Below are positions 43,120-51,504 of a stretch of 64,000 nt of DNA, in pieces (the stretch's first letter is position 1; every line of letters begins with the position of its first letter). A model generated the notes under the pieces. That model worked only from the letters and a program-made list of their open reading frames with translations, was not told the origin of the DNA and made no database searches. The translations under genes and the position numbers were made by a program. Origin of the DNA: a virus; IMG/VR virus record IMGVR_UViG_3300040786_000030, positions 124,001 to 188,000 of that record. The stretch is one strand, 5' to 3'.

Positions 43120-43480
43120 AATTAATAATAAACGTTCTTAAATATCTAAAAATAGTTTCGGCATACAAAAAAAACAATTAGAGAAAAGTTGTGAGTCTTG
43201 GTTACTTATTTAACGGAAATACAATGTGTTTTCTTATAAGTTCACGAAAGTGTAATAAAACTCATCATGTTATGGTATCATGTAAAAGTTAACCCATGAG
43301 CACGTTAATCATGTAAAATAATACGAACCACTATTTTGAGATAATAATATGGTAAAAGAATCAGTTCAGCAATTAAAACTTATAAAGTAAAAAATGATTC
43401 TGACCAAATAAATTACTATTTGCACCGATATGTGCGACACTGAAAAGTGAGAGGTGTAACCCCTTTATAGTAAACTAAAT
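43120..43480 (+). ncRNA. Unassigned structured leader or small RNA between promoter and first tRNA
   Basis: About 360 bases with no coding frame. Several local hairpins can be drawn, two with GAAA tetraloops: CAC-GAAA-GTG (near 43244) and CACT-GAAA-AGTG (near 43437). ACAA/TTGT (43173-43192) and GCAC/GTGC (near 43420) also occur. The start shares TATCTTTGTATA and GTTCTTAAA with the tmRNA leader. It may be a separate RNA processed from the tRNA transcript. I do not recognise RNase P, 6S or group I signatures. Confidence 0.4.
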
Positions 43481-43481
43481 A

Positions 43482-43553
43482 GCGGAATAGAGCAGTAGGT
43501 CAGCTCGCAAGGCTCATAACCTTGAGGTCGTAGGTTCGAATCCTTCTTCCGCA
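43482..43553 (+). tRNA. tRNA with CAT anticodon (Met or Ile2)
   Basis: Acceptor GCGGAA/TTCCGC, D-arm GAGC/GCTC, anticodon arm CAAGG-CTCATAA-CCTTG, T-loop TTCGAAT. One weak T-stem pair. Confidence 0.85.
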
Positions 43554-43580
43554 ACAACGTTGGAGAACATAAACTCATAT

Positions 43581-43647
43581 GGGGAAGTCGTCTAAGATTA
43601 AGAACCACCATTAGGTGGTGATAATGGTTCAAGTCCATTCTTCCTTA
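43581..43647 (+). tRNA. tRNA, anticodon unresolved
   Basis: Acceptor GGGGAAG/CTTCCTT and T-arm with TTCAAGT. The anticodon arm (ACCACCATTAGGTGGT) has too short a loop, so bases are missing. Confidence 0.65.
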
Positions 43648-43654
43648 CTAAATT

Positions 43655-43725
43655 GCGAGGTAGAGCAGTAGGTAGCTCAACAGGCTCATAACCTGAAGGT
43701 CGGTGGTTCGAGTCCATCCTTCGCT
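43655..43725 (+). tRNA. tRNA with CAT anticodon (Met or Ile2)
   Basis: Acceptor GCGAG/TTCGC, anticodon loop CTCATAA, T-loop TTCGAGT. Sequence is related to the CAT tRNA 170 bases upstream. Confidence 0.82.
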
Positions 43726-43800
43726 ACAAAAGAATAGTTACAGCAAATAAACAAAACTTTAAATCTTAATTAAACTAAAAACATACTATTCTGAAACACA

Positions 43801-43827
43801 AATCCTCACTCAAAAGTGGGGATTTTT
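43801..43827 (+). terminator. Rho-independent terminator
   Basis: AATCCTCACT-CAAA-AGTGGGGATTTTTA. Confidence 0.8.
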
Positions 43828-43857
43828 ATAATAATAAAGACTAAAACAAGTAAAAAA

Positions 43858-44535
43858 TGAAAACAATTCATTTAGAAATCAGAGATGGTAACGGTGGGTC
43901 CGATGCAAAGCTATTAGTAACACAAATGCAAGACATTTACACTAAAACAGCTAAAATTAACAATCTAGAATGTTCAATAGTTGACGTTAGAGATGGTTTT
44001 GTTCATCTATGTCTTTAGCGGTTCTGACCCAAAAAAATATTTAATAATGAACAAGGTGTGCATTCTTGGCATCGAGTCCCACCAACAGAAAAAAAAAGGT
44101 AGAGTTCATACAAGCTCCATAACAGTTGTTATTTTAGAAGATAATAACTATAAAGAGAAAAACCTTTCAACTAATGAAGTTAAAATCGAAACAACTAGAG
44201 GTCAAGGTCCAGGTGGTCAGCATCGGAATACCACAGATTCAACGGTTGTAATAACTCATGAATCCACAGGTATCAAAGTTGTTAGGAATGGAAGATGTCA
44301 ACATAAGAACAAAGCTGAGGCTTTAATTGAATTAACCAAAAGAGTTAATGAATTTTATAGATGTGGACATAATTCTATCGACATTGAACATCGAAGAGGT
44401 CAGATAGGTAATGGTGAAAGAAGTGATAAACGAAGAACATATCGTGTAAAAGATAATTCAGTCAGTGACCATATAACAAACAAAACAGCGTCACTAAAAG
44501 ATATACTTAGAGGTAAAATAGAATTATTATCATAA
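43858..44535 (+). CDS. RF1-type peptide chain release factor lacking domain 1
   Basis: About 226 residues. Domain 2 and 4 start at the N-terminus (EIRDGNGGSDAKLLVTQM). The stop-codon tripeptide region reads HRVPPTEKKGRVHTS, i.e. a PxT-type (RF1) motif, predicting UAA/UAG reading. The catalytic loop is RGQGPGGQHRNTTDSTV (GGQ), followed by domain 3 (RSDKRRTYRVKDNSVSDHIT). Only the N-terminal domain 1 of RF1 is missing. Such short factors (like RF-H) can act on stalled or damaged ribosomes. Frame changes near 44012 and 44045. Between tRNA clusters. Confidence 0.9.
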
Positions 44536-44537
44536 TT

Positions 44538-44562
44538 AAATTCCCCAATTGGGGAATTTTTT
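44538..44562 (+). terminator. Rho-independent terminator
   Basis: AAATTCCCC-AATT-GGGGAATTTTTT. Confidence 0.85.
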
Positions 44563-44596
44563 ATTTAAAAAGTTAGAATATTTAAATAAATAAATG

Positions 44597-44604
44597 TATC
44601 TTTG
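44597..44604 (+). promoter_or_regulatory. Host-like promoter -7 box TATCTTTG
   Basis: 25 bases before the ATG at 44629, after a terminator. Confidence 0.55.
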
Positions 44605-44628
44605 CTTTATGATAAATATGTTATAGAT

Positions 44629-44994
44629 ATGGGTATGTTTGATTTTTTAATAAATAGTAATAAAAAGCTAAGGTTGGTATAGAATATATCTATCTATCAA
44701 ATACAGCTTGGGTAGGTGGACTGAAAACCAGTCAAATATGGGTCAATTATGGTAGATGTTATTAAACTACCTAATGATTCTTTTGAGTTTACCGATAAAT
44801 TGAGTGGAATTAGATATACAACTAATTATGGGTGGTCTTTAGCTGAAAACACACCAGAGAATATAATGAGTATTAATGATTATTTAGTATCTAATGCTAA
44901 ATTAGAAATATTAGAAAGAAGTACAAGATTATTACGTAAGAAAATAAATGACTTAAATGGTCCTAGTAAAATAAATAATAACGATTTAAAATAG
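44629..44994 (+). CDS. Hypothetical protein ending in an amber codon
   Basis: MGMFDFLINSNKK, then after frame changes near 44665 and 44745 KVGIEYIYLSNTAWVGG and a helical C-terminus. About 120 residues. It ends with TAG at 44992, and this frame continues in phase with the ATG of the dNMP kinase at 45001. Function unknown. Confidence 0.55.
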
Positions 44995-45000
44995 AAAAAT

Positions 45001-45512
45001 ATGAATAATAATAAATTTCCTAAATTACTCTTGGTTGGAAATATGAGACATGGGAAAGATTCAATGGCTGAAATACTAGGTGAAAATTTTGGTTTAAAAT
45101 TTAAATCGTCATCACAAGCTGCTGCTGATATTTTATATATGATAAATTGAAGGTTAAGTATGGTTATAAAACATCTGAAGAATGTTTTGAAGACCGAGTA
45201 AACCATAGAAGTGAATGGTATGATATGATATGTGAATATAATTTAAATGATAAGGCTAAATTAGCTAAGGGTATTTTAGAAATCACTGATTGTTATGTTG
45301 GAATGAGGGATAGAAATGAAATAAGCGAGTGTATTAATCAAGGGTTATTTGATTTAATTGTTTGGGTCGATGCTAGTGATAGATTACCGTTAGAGGATAG
45401 TTCATCGTTTAATATTGATAAAGCATGTGCTGATGTTATATTAGATAATAATGGTACTTATGAACAATTTGTTGAGCGTGTTATTAGGTTTGGTAAAGTT
45501 TTAATAAAATAA
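45001..45512 (+). CDS. Deoxynucleoside monophosphate kinase (T4 gp1-like)
   Basis: A P-loop LLLVGNMRHGKDSMAEIL near the N-terminus is followed by KLKVKYGYKTSEECFEDRVN and HRSEWYDMICEYN, the pattern of phage dNMP kinases. LIVWVDASDRLP and the acidic SSSFNI segment follow. It would convert dNMPs to dNDPs for phage DNA synthesis. About 170 residues, one frame change near 45140. Six bases after the amber stop of the preceding gene, in the same frame. Confidence 0.75.
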
Positions 45513-45514
45513 TT

Positions 45515-45915
45515 ATGGCATATATAAGTAATGTTGAATACGAAAATATAAAAATGGTGCTATGGATGGTACCAAGGAAAACCCAGTTATTGGGAGATTT
45601 GATAAAACTATAAATTAGCTCTATATTTAGGTTACAAATTAAAATGGGATTATGATTATAGTTATAATAATTCAATTAATGGTTATTTTCATGTAATAGA
45701 ACCAATGTTTAAAAAAATCATATAATAGGTTTGACTTTGAATACGTGTCTGATGATACAATTAATTATACTTGGGATTTCATCATGGTAGAGGTTCTGCC
45801 TAAAATTAAAGAAGATGGTCTTTACGATGATACTATGAGTAAATCGTTAAATGATTTAGATTTAGTATCTCTATTTAATGCTATTATGGTAGTTATAAAT
45901 AAAAAATATATTTAA
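45515..45915 (+). CDS. Hypothetical protein of about 130 residues
   Basis: MAYISNVEYE..., then GYKLKWDYDYSYNNSINGYF and an acidic C-terminal helix (DLDLVSLFNAIMVVINKKYI). Frame changes near 45550, 45615 and 45715. No known motif. Confidence 0.5.
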
Positions 45916-45921
45916 TATTTA

Positions 45922-45952
45922 CTTGTATATTTAAAATATAGTTGTATATTTG
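45922..45952 (+). promoter_or_regulatory. Host-like promoter upstream of a tRNA pair
   Basis: TTG near 45923 and TATATTTG at 45945-45952; the tRNAs begin about 130 bases downstream. Confidence 0.6.
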
Positions 45953-46080
45953 CACAAGATAAATGAGGTGGTAACTTTTACTAGGATAAAAATCGTTGAA
46001 GCTAATAAGACAATTAGGTTGGTAAACAATACGTTGGGAGCTAATAGTTGAGAAAATAAAGCGGTAATAAATAACCAAAT

Positions 46081-46152
46081 GGTCTATTGGTCGAGTGGTA
46101 AGATAGTAGTCTCTAAAACTAAAGATGGTGGGTTCGAGCCCCACATAGACTA
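46081..46152 (+). tRNA. Trp-like tRNA with CTA anticodon, candidate amber suppressor
   Basis: Acceptor GGTCTAT/ATAGACT, D-arm GTC/GAT with GGTAA loop, anticodon loop CTCTAAA (anticodon CTA) on a four- to five-pair stem, variable AGATG, T-arm GTGGG-TTCGAGC-CCCAC. Layout matches the Trp tRNA at 55147, whose loop is CTCCAAA. A C-to-T read error could explain it. Confidence 0.7.
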
Positions 46153-46164
46153 CAAAAAATAAGA

Positions 46165-46236
46165 TTCCGTGTTGTGGGTAACGGCAACTTAACCTCGAAA
46201 GCAGGGGTGATTCTGGTTCGAATCCAGAGCACGGTA
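46165..46236 (+). tRNA. tRNA, anticodon unresolved
   Basis: Acceptor CCGTG/CACGG, D-arm GTTG/CAAC with GG in the loop, T-arm TCTGG-TTCGAAT-CCAGA. The anticodon arm (CCTCGAAAGCAGG) does not place a T at position 33, so an indel is likely. Confidence 0.65.
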
Positions 46237-46299
46237 CAAATTAACTTGACTTTTAATTAAATGTCATATATTTATTATTAACAAACAAAACAATAAAAA

Positions 46300-46648
46300 A
46301 TGAAGTAGGTAAACGAAAAATTAAGGGTAGTTACAAGACGAGATTTAAATCTTGCACATCAAGCAGTTCAATCTGGACATGCAGCTATTGATTTTCAACA
46401 TGAACACTTAGTTGAAGCAAAACAATGGCAAACACAATCAAATTATTTAGCATTTTTAACGGTAAACGATGAACCAGAATTAATTAAATTAATTTCTAAG
46501 GCAATACTAATTGGTATAAAGCACACTATTTTTTAGAGAACCAGATATAGGTAATCAAATAACAGCTGTAGCGTTTGAACCAAGTGATTTATCTAGGAAA
46601 TTAACTAGTTCATGTAGTTTATTAGGGAAGGAGTTATCCAATGCTTAA
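46300..46648 (+). CDS. Peptidyl-tRNA hydrolase 2 (Pth2) family
   Basis: LRVVTRRDLNLAHQAVQSGH then AAIDFQ is the Pth2 N-terminal signature (R-D-L, G-x-xAxQ-xxHA-like). It is followed by LAFLTVNDEPELIKLIS and AVAFEPSDLSRKLTSSCSLL near the end. It releases peptides from peptidyl-tRNA that drops off ribosomes. About 112 residues, usual for Pth2. The literal sequence has an in-frame TAG at codon 3 (ATG AAG TAG), either suppressed by the CTA tRNA just upstream or an indel artefact. Frame changes near 46503 and 46530. Confidence 0.8.
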
Positions 46649-46900
46649 TATATCAATACAAAAGAACTGATATTATTTTACACTTTAATAAAATGCATTT
46701 ACAAGATGCTAACATCCCAATGTGGGTAATTAAAGCTAAGGTCAGACATATTATGTAAATCATGTTGATATGGATTCTGGAATTGGTTTTCAACAAAAGA
46801 AACACCAGATAATCCATCAACAAAGGGTTCATTAAAATTTAAAGGTAAGTTAGATATAACTGATGAAAATAATACCGTAAACGCAAGGATTTACGGTTAA
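46641..46900 (+). CDS. Small hypothetical protein overlapping pth2
   Basis: Overlaps the Pth2 stop (ATGCTTAA). After frame changes near 46668, 46740 and 46785 it reads DIILHFNKMHLQDANIPMWV, GQTYYVNHVDMDSGIGF and KGSLKFKGKLDITDENN. About 86 residues. Function unknown, but coupled to Pth2. Confidence 0.5.
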
Positions 46901-46905
46901 AACAA

Positions 46906-46974
46906 GGCGAGGTAATCAAATGGTAGGTACAGTTTTGAAAGACTGGTATGTTGGTTCGAATCCAGCCCTCGCCT
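46906..46974 (+). tRNA. tRNA, probably Phe (GAA)
   Basis: Acceptor GGCGAGG/CCTCGCC, T-loop TTCGAAT. The anticodon arm CAGT-TTTGAAAG-ACTG has one base too many; dropping a T gives loop TTGAAAG (GAA). No long variable arm, so Ser (TGA) is unlikely. Confidence 0.75.
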
Positions 46975-47109
46975 CTGATAATAATAATAATAATTTAAAA
47001 AATAGAAACTATGAAATAGATACGAAAACCACCTTAAGTTTTATTACTTTACATGACTCGGATATTCAGTTATCAATAAAATAAAATTATAAAACTTAAA
47101 AAAAACAAA
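46975..47109 (+). other. Intergenic stretch without a convincing gene
   Basis: AT-rich spacer. It holds only a very short frame beginning ATGAAATAG at about 47011, too poor to call. Confidence 0.4.
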
Positions 47110-47479
47110 ATGAAAACACAAGAACAAAAAATGAAAGAAGCAAAAATTATCTTACTACGTCAGCACAACATTTATTTATCGTTAATGATAAATTTATTTT
47201 AAACTTATAGAATTTGAAGTAGATGGTAAATTACATTATGCTAAATTAATGGTTAACCCACAAAGTGTGACAATTACAAATATTGTTACGACTTGGTATA
47301 AGCAGAGTTATAAACAAGATTTGTTTCCACAATATTTAAAAAAAAATCGATACCTCATTTTAAAAAAAATGAAAGAAATTATAGAATTAGTTAAACGTGA
47401 TATTAGTTTAACTGATAATAAAGTTTTAATTGAAAAGATTAAATTATTAGCCAACAAATTTGAAATTGTAAAACAATAA
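47110..47479 (+). CDS. Basic hypothetical protein
   Basis: MKTQEQKMKEAK..., frame changes near 47145 and 47200, then KLIEFEVDGKLHYAKLMVNP and a Lys/Ile-rich helical C-terminus ending ANKFEIVKQ. About 122 residues. No known family. A terminator follows. Confidence 0.5.
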
Positions 47480-47490
47480 AATAATAAATT

Positions 47491-47513
47491 AAAGGACCTT
47501 ATGGTCCTTTTTT
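47491..47513 (+). terminator. Rho-independent terminator
   Basis: AAAGGACC-TTAT-GGTCCTTTTTT. Confidence 0.85.
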
Positions 47514-47544
47514 ATTTATCTGTATAATTATAAATAAAAATAAG

Positions 47545-48011
47545 ATGAAAAATTTAATCAAATTTATATTATCATTGTTTAAGGTTAATAAAAAATTACC
47601 TACGAAAACTTATACAATTAAATCACGTAACCCTGATGTATTTGAGAGTAAGGTTTTAGCTTTAATAAATGAATATAGAAAACCTATTAATCTTCCTGAA
47701 TTGAGATGAATAAAATTGTTTGTAATGTATGTTTTAAGAACAATGAGAGGATGATTTTAACGAATAACTTTTCGCATGATGGTGCGGTAGAAAGATTTAA
47801 TGAAGTCATGGCAATTTGTGACAGTTATTATGCTGCTGAAAATTTAGCAAAAAAATTATAATACAGCTGAATCGGTGGTAAATGCTTGGATAAAAAGTGA
47901 TACACATAGGAAAAATTTAGAATGTGCTAAATGTAATAGTTTTGGTATATCAGTTACAAAGATAGTTCCAATATCAATTATTATACAACAATGTTTACTA
48001 TAATTGATTAA
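47545..48011 (+). CDS. CAP/SCP-like superfamily protein
   Basis: A hydrophobic N-terminus (MKNLIKFILSLFKV) is followed by a CAP fold pattern. ALINEYR comes first, then after frame changes NNFSHDGAVERFNEVMAICD, AAENLA, and NTAESVVNAWIKSDTHRKNL with FGIS behind it. SHDG, AENLA and W..S..HRKNL are the conserved CAP positions. Bacterial CAP proteins are usually secreted; function in phages is unknown. Frame changes near 47690, 47710, 47857 and 47960. Confidence 0.7.
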
Positions 48012-48052
48012 ACCATTCGTTTACAATTATTAAATTTGAACTACATTAATTA

Positions 48053-48077
48053 AATGGGCCTATTATGGGCCTTTTTT
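48053..48077 (+). terminator. Rho-independent terminator
   Basis: ATGGGCC-TATT-ATGGGCCTTTTTT; imperfect loop, clear GGGCC/GGCCT stem with T run. Confidence 0.6.
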
Positions 48078-48088
48078 ATTTATATCGA

Positions 48089-48098
48089 TATTTATAAT
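48089..48098 (+). promoter_or_regulatory. Late-type promoter box TATTTATAAT
   Basis: One base before the ATG at 48100, after a terminator; a leaderless or read-in arrangement. Confidence 0.5.
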
Positions 48099-48099
48099 T

Positions 48100-49169
48100 A
48101 TGAAATTGTTAATTAAAAAATTACTTAGAGAAAACATACAGTTAGCTGATAAACTTTATTTTAATCAAAATAAATTATCACCACAAGCTAGAGAGCTTAT
48201 CCTTAGAATAACTAATGGTGACCCCTATACTAAACTAATAACTGATATGTACTATTATCAATTATTTAAAAGTCATAAAATGGATAGTTCTGCTATGGCT
48301 GGTGCTGACCCAAATTATAAAGAAAGTGAAACTCCTGAATCTGATATTTTAGCTATGCAAGATATGAAAGATATTAAAGGTTTATATAATATATTAAAAC
48401 ATATAACAAAAATATTTTCCCAATAAAGAGTTTCAATATCAATGGTGTTGATGACATTGGTACTTTTATGCGCACATTGAAAAATAGAGAAAAGATAATA
48501 CAAACTTTAAATAGTTTACCATCAATAGCTATTAGGAATATGAAAAATGATATTCGACAAGAAAGAGATTTTAGCGAAACTAAAGATTATATGCAAGAAC
48601 TAGACTATTTTCAAGGGTTATTTAGTCAATTGGGTAATAGAGATGTTGAATTAAGAAAAAATATTGAAAAGAAAATGTTTAGGTCTAATATTACGTTAGA
48701 AGATTTATTAGATTTTGCACAAGAAAAGGAAAACTTATTAGGTGGTGTAGAATTCACAAAGCAAAAGATAATCGAAATTGTTAAAGAAGAAAATAATGAA
48801 TACGATGAACTTAAAATAAAATTTAATAAGGGTGATGTTATGGTGATAGAAGTATCTGGACCTAACGGAATAAAAAAAATTGGATGTAATTCATTGTGGT
48901 GTTTTACATATGGTAGAAATGGGGCGATGAATTATAATGACTGGTATAATTATTCTACAAATGACTTAGTATATGTTATAATTGATTTTAAAGAACCAAC
49001 TGATTCGCCAGACTTTATGCACGTTCTAATTAAACCTTTAATGGTTGATTACTCGGTTGTTGGTAGTGATGGTGACGATGTTTTATTTAATATGGCAAAT
49101 AGTGGTGAGGAAGAACCTAATTCCATAATTCAACATTATTTTGACTTTGATTTCGCTAAAGACTTATGA
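48100..49169 (+). CDS. Hypothetical protein with MKxxIxxLLRE leader
   Basis: Starts MKLLIKKLLRENIQLADKLY, one frame change near 48405, then about 350 residues in total to DFDFAKDL. The C-terminal half (IKKIGCNSLWCFTYGRNGAM ... YVIIDFKEPTDSPDFMHVLI) looks like a compact alpha/beta domain of unknown type. The N-terminal leader recurs in several other genes of this window. Likely a virion or packaged protein by analogy only. Confidence 0.6.
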
Positions 49170-49760
49170 ATTTTGGTGTCAAAACCAGAGAGAACCCCAA
49201 AACCTAAAAAAAATAGAACAGACCCAAATCAATTATCGATTGACTTTAACCAACCAGCTGAAATAAACGAATATGATGATGAAGAAGATGACTACGAAGA
49301 TGACGAAGATGAATATTATTATGGTGATGAAGAACAATATTTTAAACCTAAATTAGATGCTGATGTTAAAGCAAATAGTTCTAGATATGAAGGTAGAAAC
49401 GTTGTTTGGTATGGTTCTATTGGTAATATGATTGTTTTAACTAGAGATGAAGTAGATGGTATGACTGGTAATATCTACGATGAGGAAAAATTAGCTTATT
49501 TAACCAAACTAATACGTGATTACCCTGAAAAGGTTGAGTTAGAATGTTCTTACGCTCACGGTCATGTTATTAATCTTATAGATATTAAAGAAGAATTAGA
49601 ATCATTTTATAATGATAGATTTGTTGTTGAATACGATGGGCATGAAGAACCCAACCGTACTGGTGATGAAGAACTTGATGAATATATTGGTAAAGACCTT
49701 GATAATAATTATTGGTATAATTTAGATTATGATAATGATAATATTGAACCATTTTTTTGA
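49167..49760 (+). CDS. Acidic hypothetical protein
   Basis: Probably begins at the ATG at 49167 overlapping the previous TGA, with one frame change before VSKPERTPKPKK. It has a Lys/Pro-rich start, a run of Asp/Glu/Tyr (about residues 33-55), then a folded-looking domain ending NDNIEPFF. About 197 residues. Function unknown. Confidence 0.6.
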
Positions 49761-50054
49761 AAAATAGAACAAGTGTCGCTCAAGGTAAAAGTGTAGATGA
49801 ATTAACATTAGAGTTTAAACAATTAAACCCAACAGAAAATGAAATCGATACCTTTAAAGAATTTATTAATATGGAGAACAAATTAAAAGATGCTCAAGCT
49901 AATGATGAGGGTGATTTTAATAAATTTAAAGTACAATTAGAGATGGTCACCATAGAGTATTCGCAGCCTTAATTCAGGTGAAAGATATGTTTGTGTTGAT
50001 TTAGTTGATGATGGTATTAAAAAATATAAAGGGTATTATAATTTAGTTAAATAA
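49757..50054 (+). CDS. Small hypothetical protein
   Basis: A TTG start overlaps the upstream TGA. KNRTSVAQGKSVDELTLEFK, mostly helical, with a frame change near 49958, then ALNSGERYVCVDLVDDGIKK. Ends where the next gene begins (TAATG). Confidence 0.5.
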
Positions 50055-51477
50055 TGGAAAATTTTATAAAAAAATTACTAAGAGAGTCTTTGATTAATGA
50101 AGGTGTAAGTGATATTACATATCATTTTACTAACACCTATAAACTTGATGAGATTCTAAAACAAATAAGATTAATTTATCAGCAGCTTTTGGTTCACCTT
50201 CTGATAATGAGATAAATAAAAATAAATTATTTTTCTTATCTACTACTAGTTCAAGAAATTCTGATATTGGATACGCTGCCTCATTACCTAAAGATAATAT
50301 GGTTAGAATAACCTTAAATGGAAGGTTATTAAACCAGAATAACAAATCTACTAGGGTTGACTATTGGCAAAGACCTAAAGACCCTAGAAACAAGCTCTAT
50401 AACCCAAATGATGTGCCTACAACTGGTAAAGACTTCTATAAAAAGTATCTAGACAAGATGAATTAGAAGATAGGTTTATTAGTGATAAAATGAGATTAAA
50501 CCAGCTAATAAATATATAATATCTATTGAAATTTTAGTGATAATAATATGGGTAAGTTGAAATATTTAAGTGATAATCTAAACATACCATTTTCGTTTAT
50601 GATAATATAAATTATTTTAATGGTTCAGTTAAGAATAAAGCTATTGAAGTTGCTTCTGATAGTATACCTAATGATGTTGAAAAACGTAGAGGTTATCTTG
50701 ATACTAATATTATTGCATATTTAGTTTTAGAGATGATAAATTAAGAGCTAAAATATTTAATGATATACAAGCTTTGATATTGATATTGATTGGGTTAAAA
50801 ATAAGGTTGATGATAAATGATAAATTAAATTATTATTTACGAAATGGAAGTGAATTTTATATAAATGATTTTGCGAGCAGTATGAGTGCTGATGTACATA
50901 ATATGAGGTCGAGTTCAAATGAATTTGATAGATACCTAATAAAAGAATTGGGTATGGATATGAAAAGGAATAATGTAAACTCAATCAAGGGTTATTTAAA
51001 TTATAAAGTTTGAAGGGTAAAAAACTCAAAATGATTATAATAAAGAGCTAAACCAAAAATTTATGAACTTTATTGAAGATAATTTTAAAGAACAAATTAG
51101 CAACTATACAAATTACTCTTTTGATGCTGATGGTGTTGAATATGAAAATATTTTAGATTATAAACCAATTATGGATTTATTTAATAACTTTTAATAAAAC
51201 TAAAAAAATATGTTTCAGATTATATGTTAACTAATGATGATATGTATAGATTAAAATATGTTTTAGATAGCTCACATATTAAAGAAACTGTAAATATAAG
51301 CAAACCTGAAATCAATAGTATACTAGATAATATTGATTTTATGGTAGTAAATTTACTGCCGATGATGTTAAAGCTATATTATATTATATTGTAAGTGATT
51401 TTAGTAATTATGCATATGATGAACTAGAACAAGCTAAAAAGAATTTAATGAACAATTCACATAAAATATTTGTTTAA
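50054..51477 (+). CDS. Large hypothetical protein, weak ADP-ribosyltransferase-like N-terminus (frameshifted)
   Basis: Starts MENFIKKLLRESLINEGVSD, sharing the LLRE leader. Next come DITYHFTNTYKLDEILKTNK, INLSAAFGSPSD and KLFFLSTTSSRNSDIGYAAS. YHFT...L..IL and FLSTTxSR remind me of phage ADP-ribosyltransferase-like proteins, but I see no complete catalytic set. The rest, to 51477, is helical and broken by about ten frame changes, so domain limits are unclear. About 470 residues if one gene. Confidence 0.4.
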
Positions 51478-51492
51478 TCAATAATTTAGTAA

Positions 51493-51500
51493 TATCTTTG
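51493..51500 (+). promoter_or_regulatory. Host-like promoter -7 box TATCTTTG
   Basis: Four bases before the ATG of the CCA-adding enzyme, predicting a leaderless transcript. Confidence 0.6.
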
Positions 51501-51504
51501 TTGC

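Noticed and set aside
43120-43480. RNase P RNA
   Set aside because: Only a vague GAGAAAAGT resemblance to the GAGGAAAGUCC core; other conserved elements are missing.
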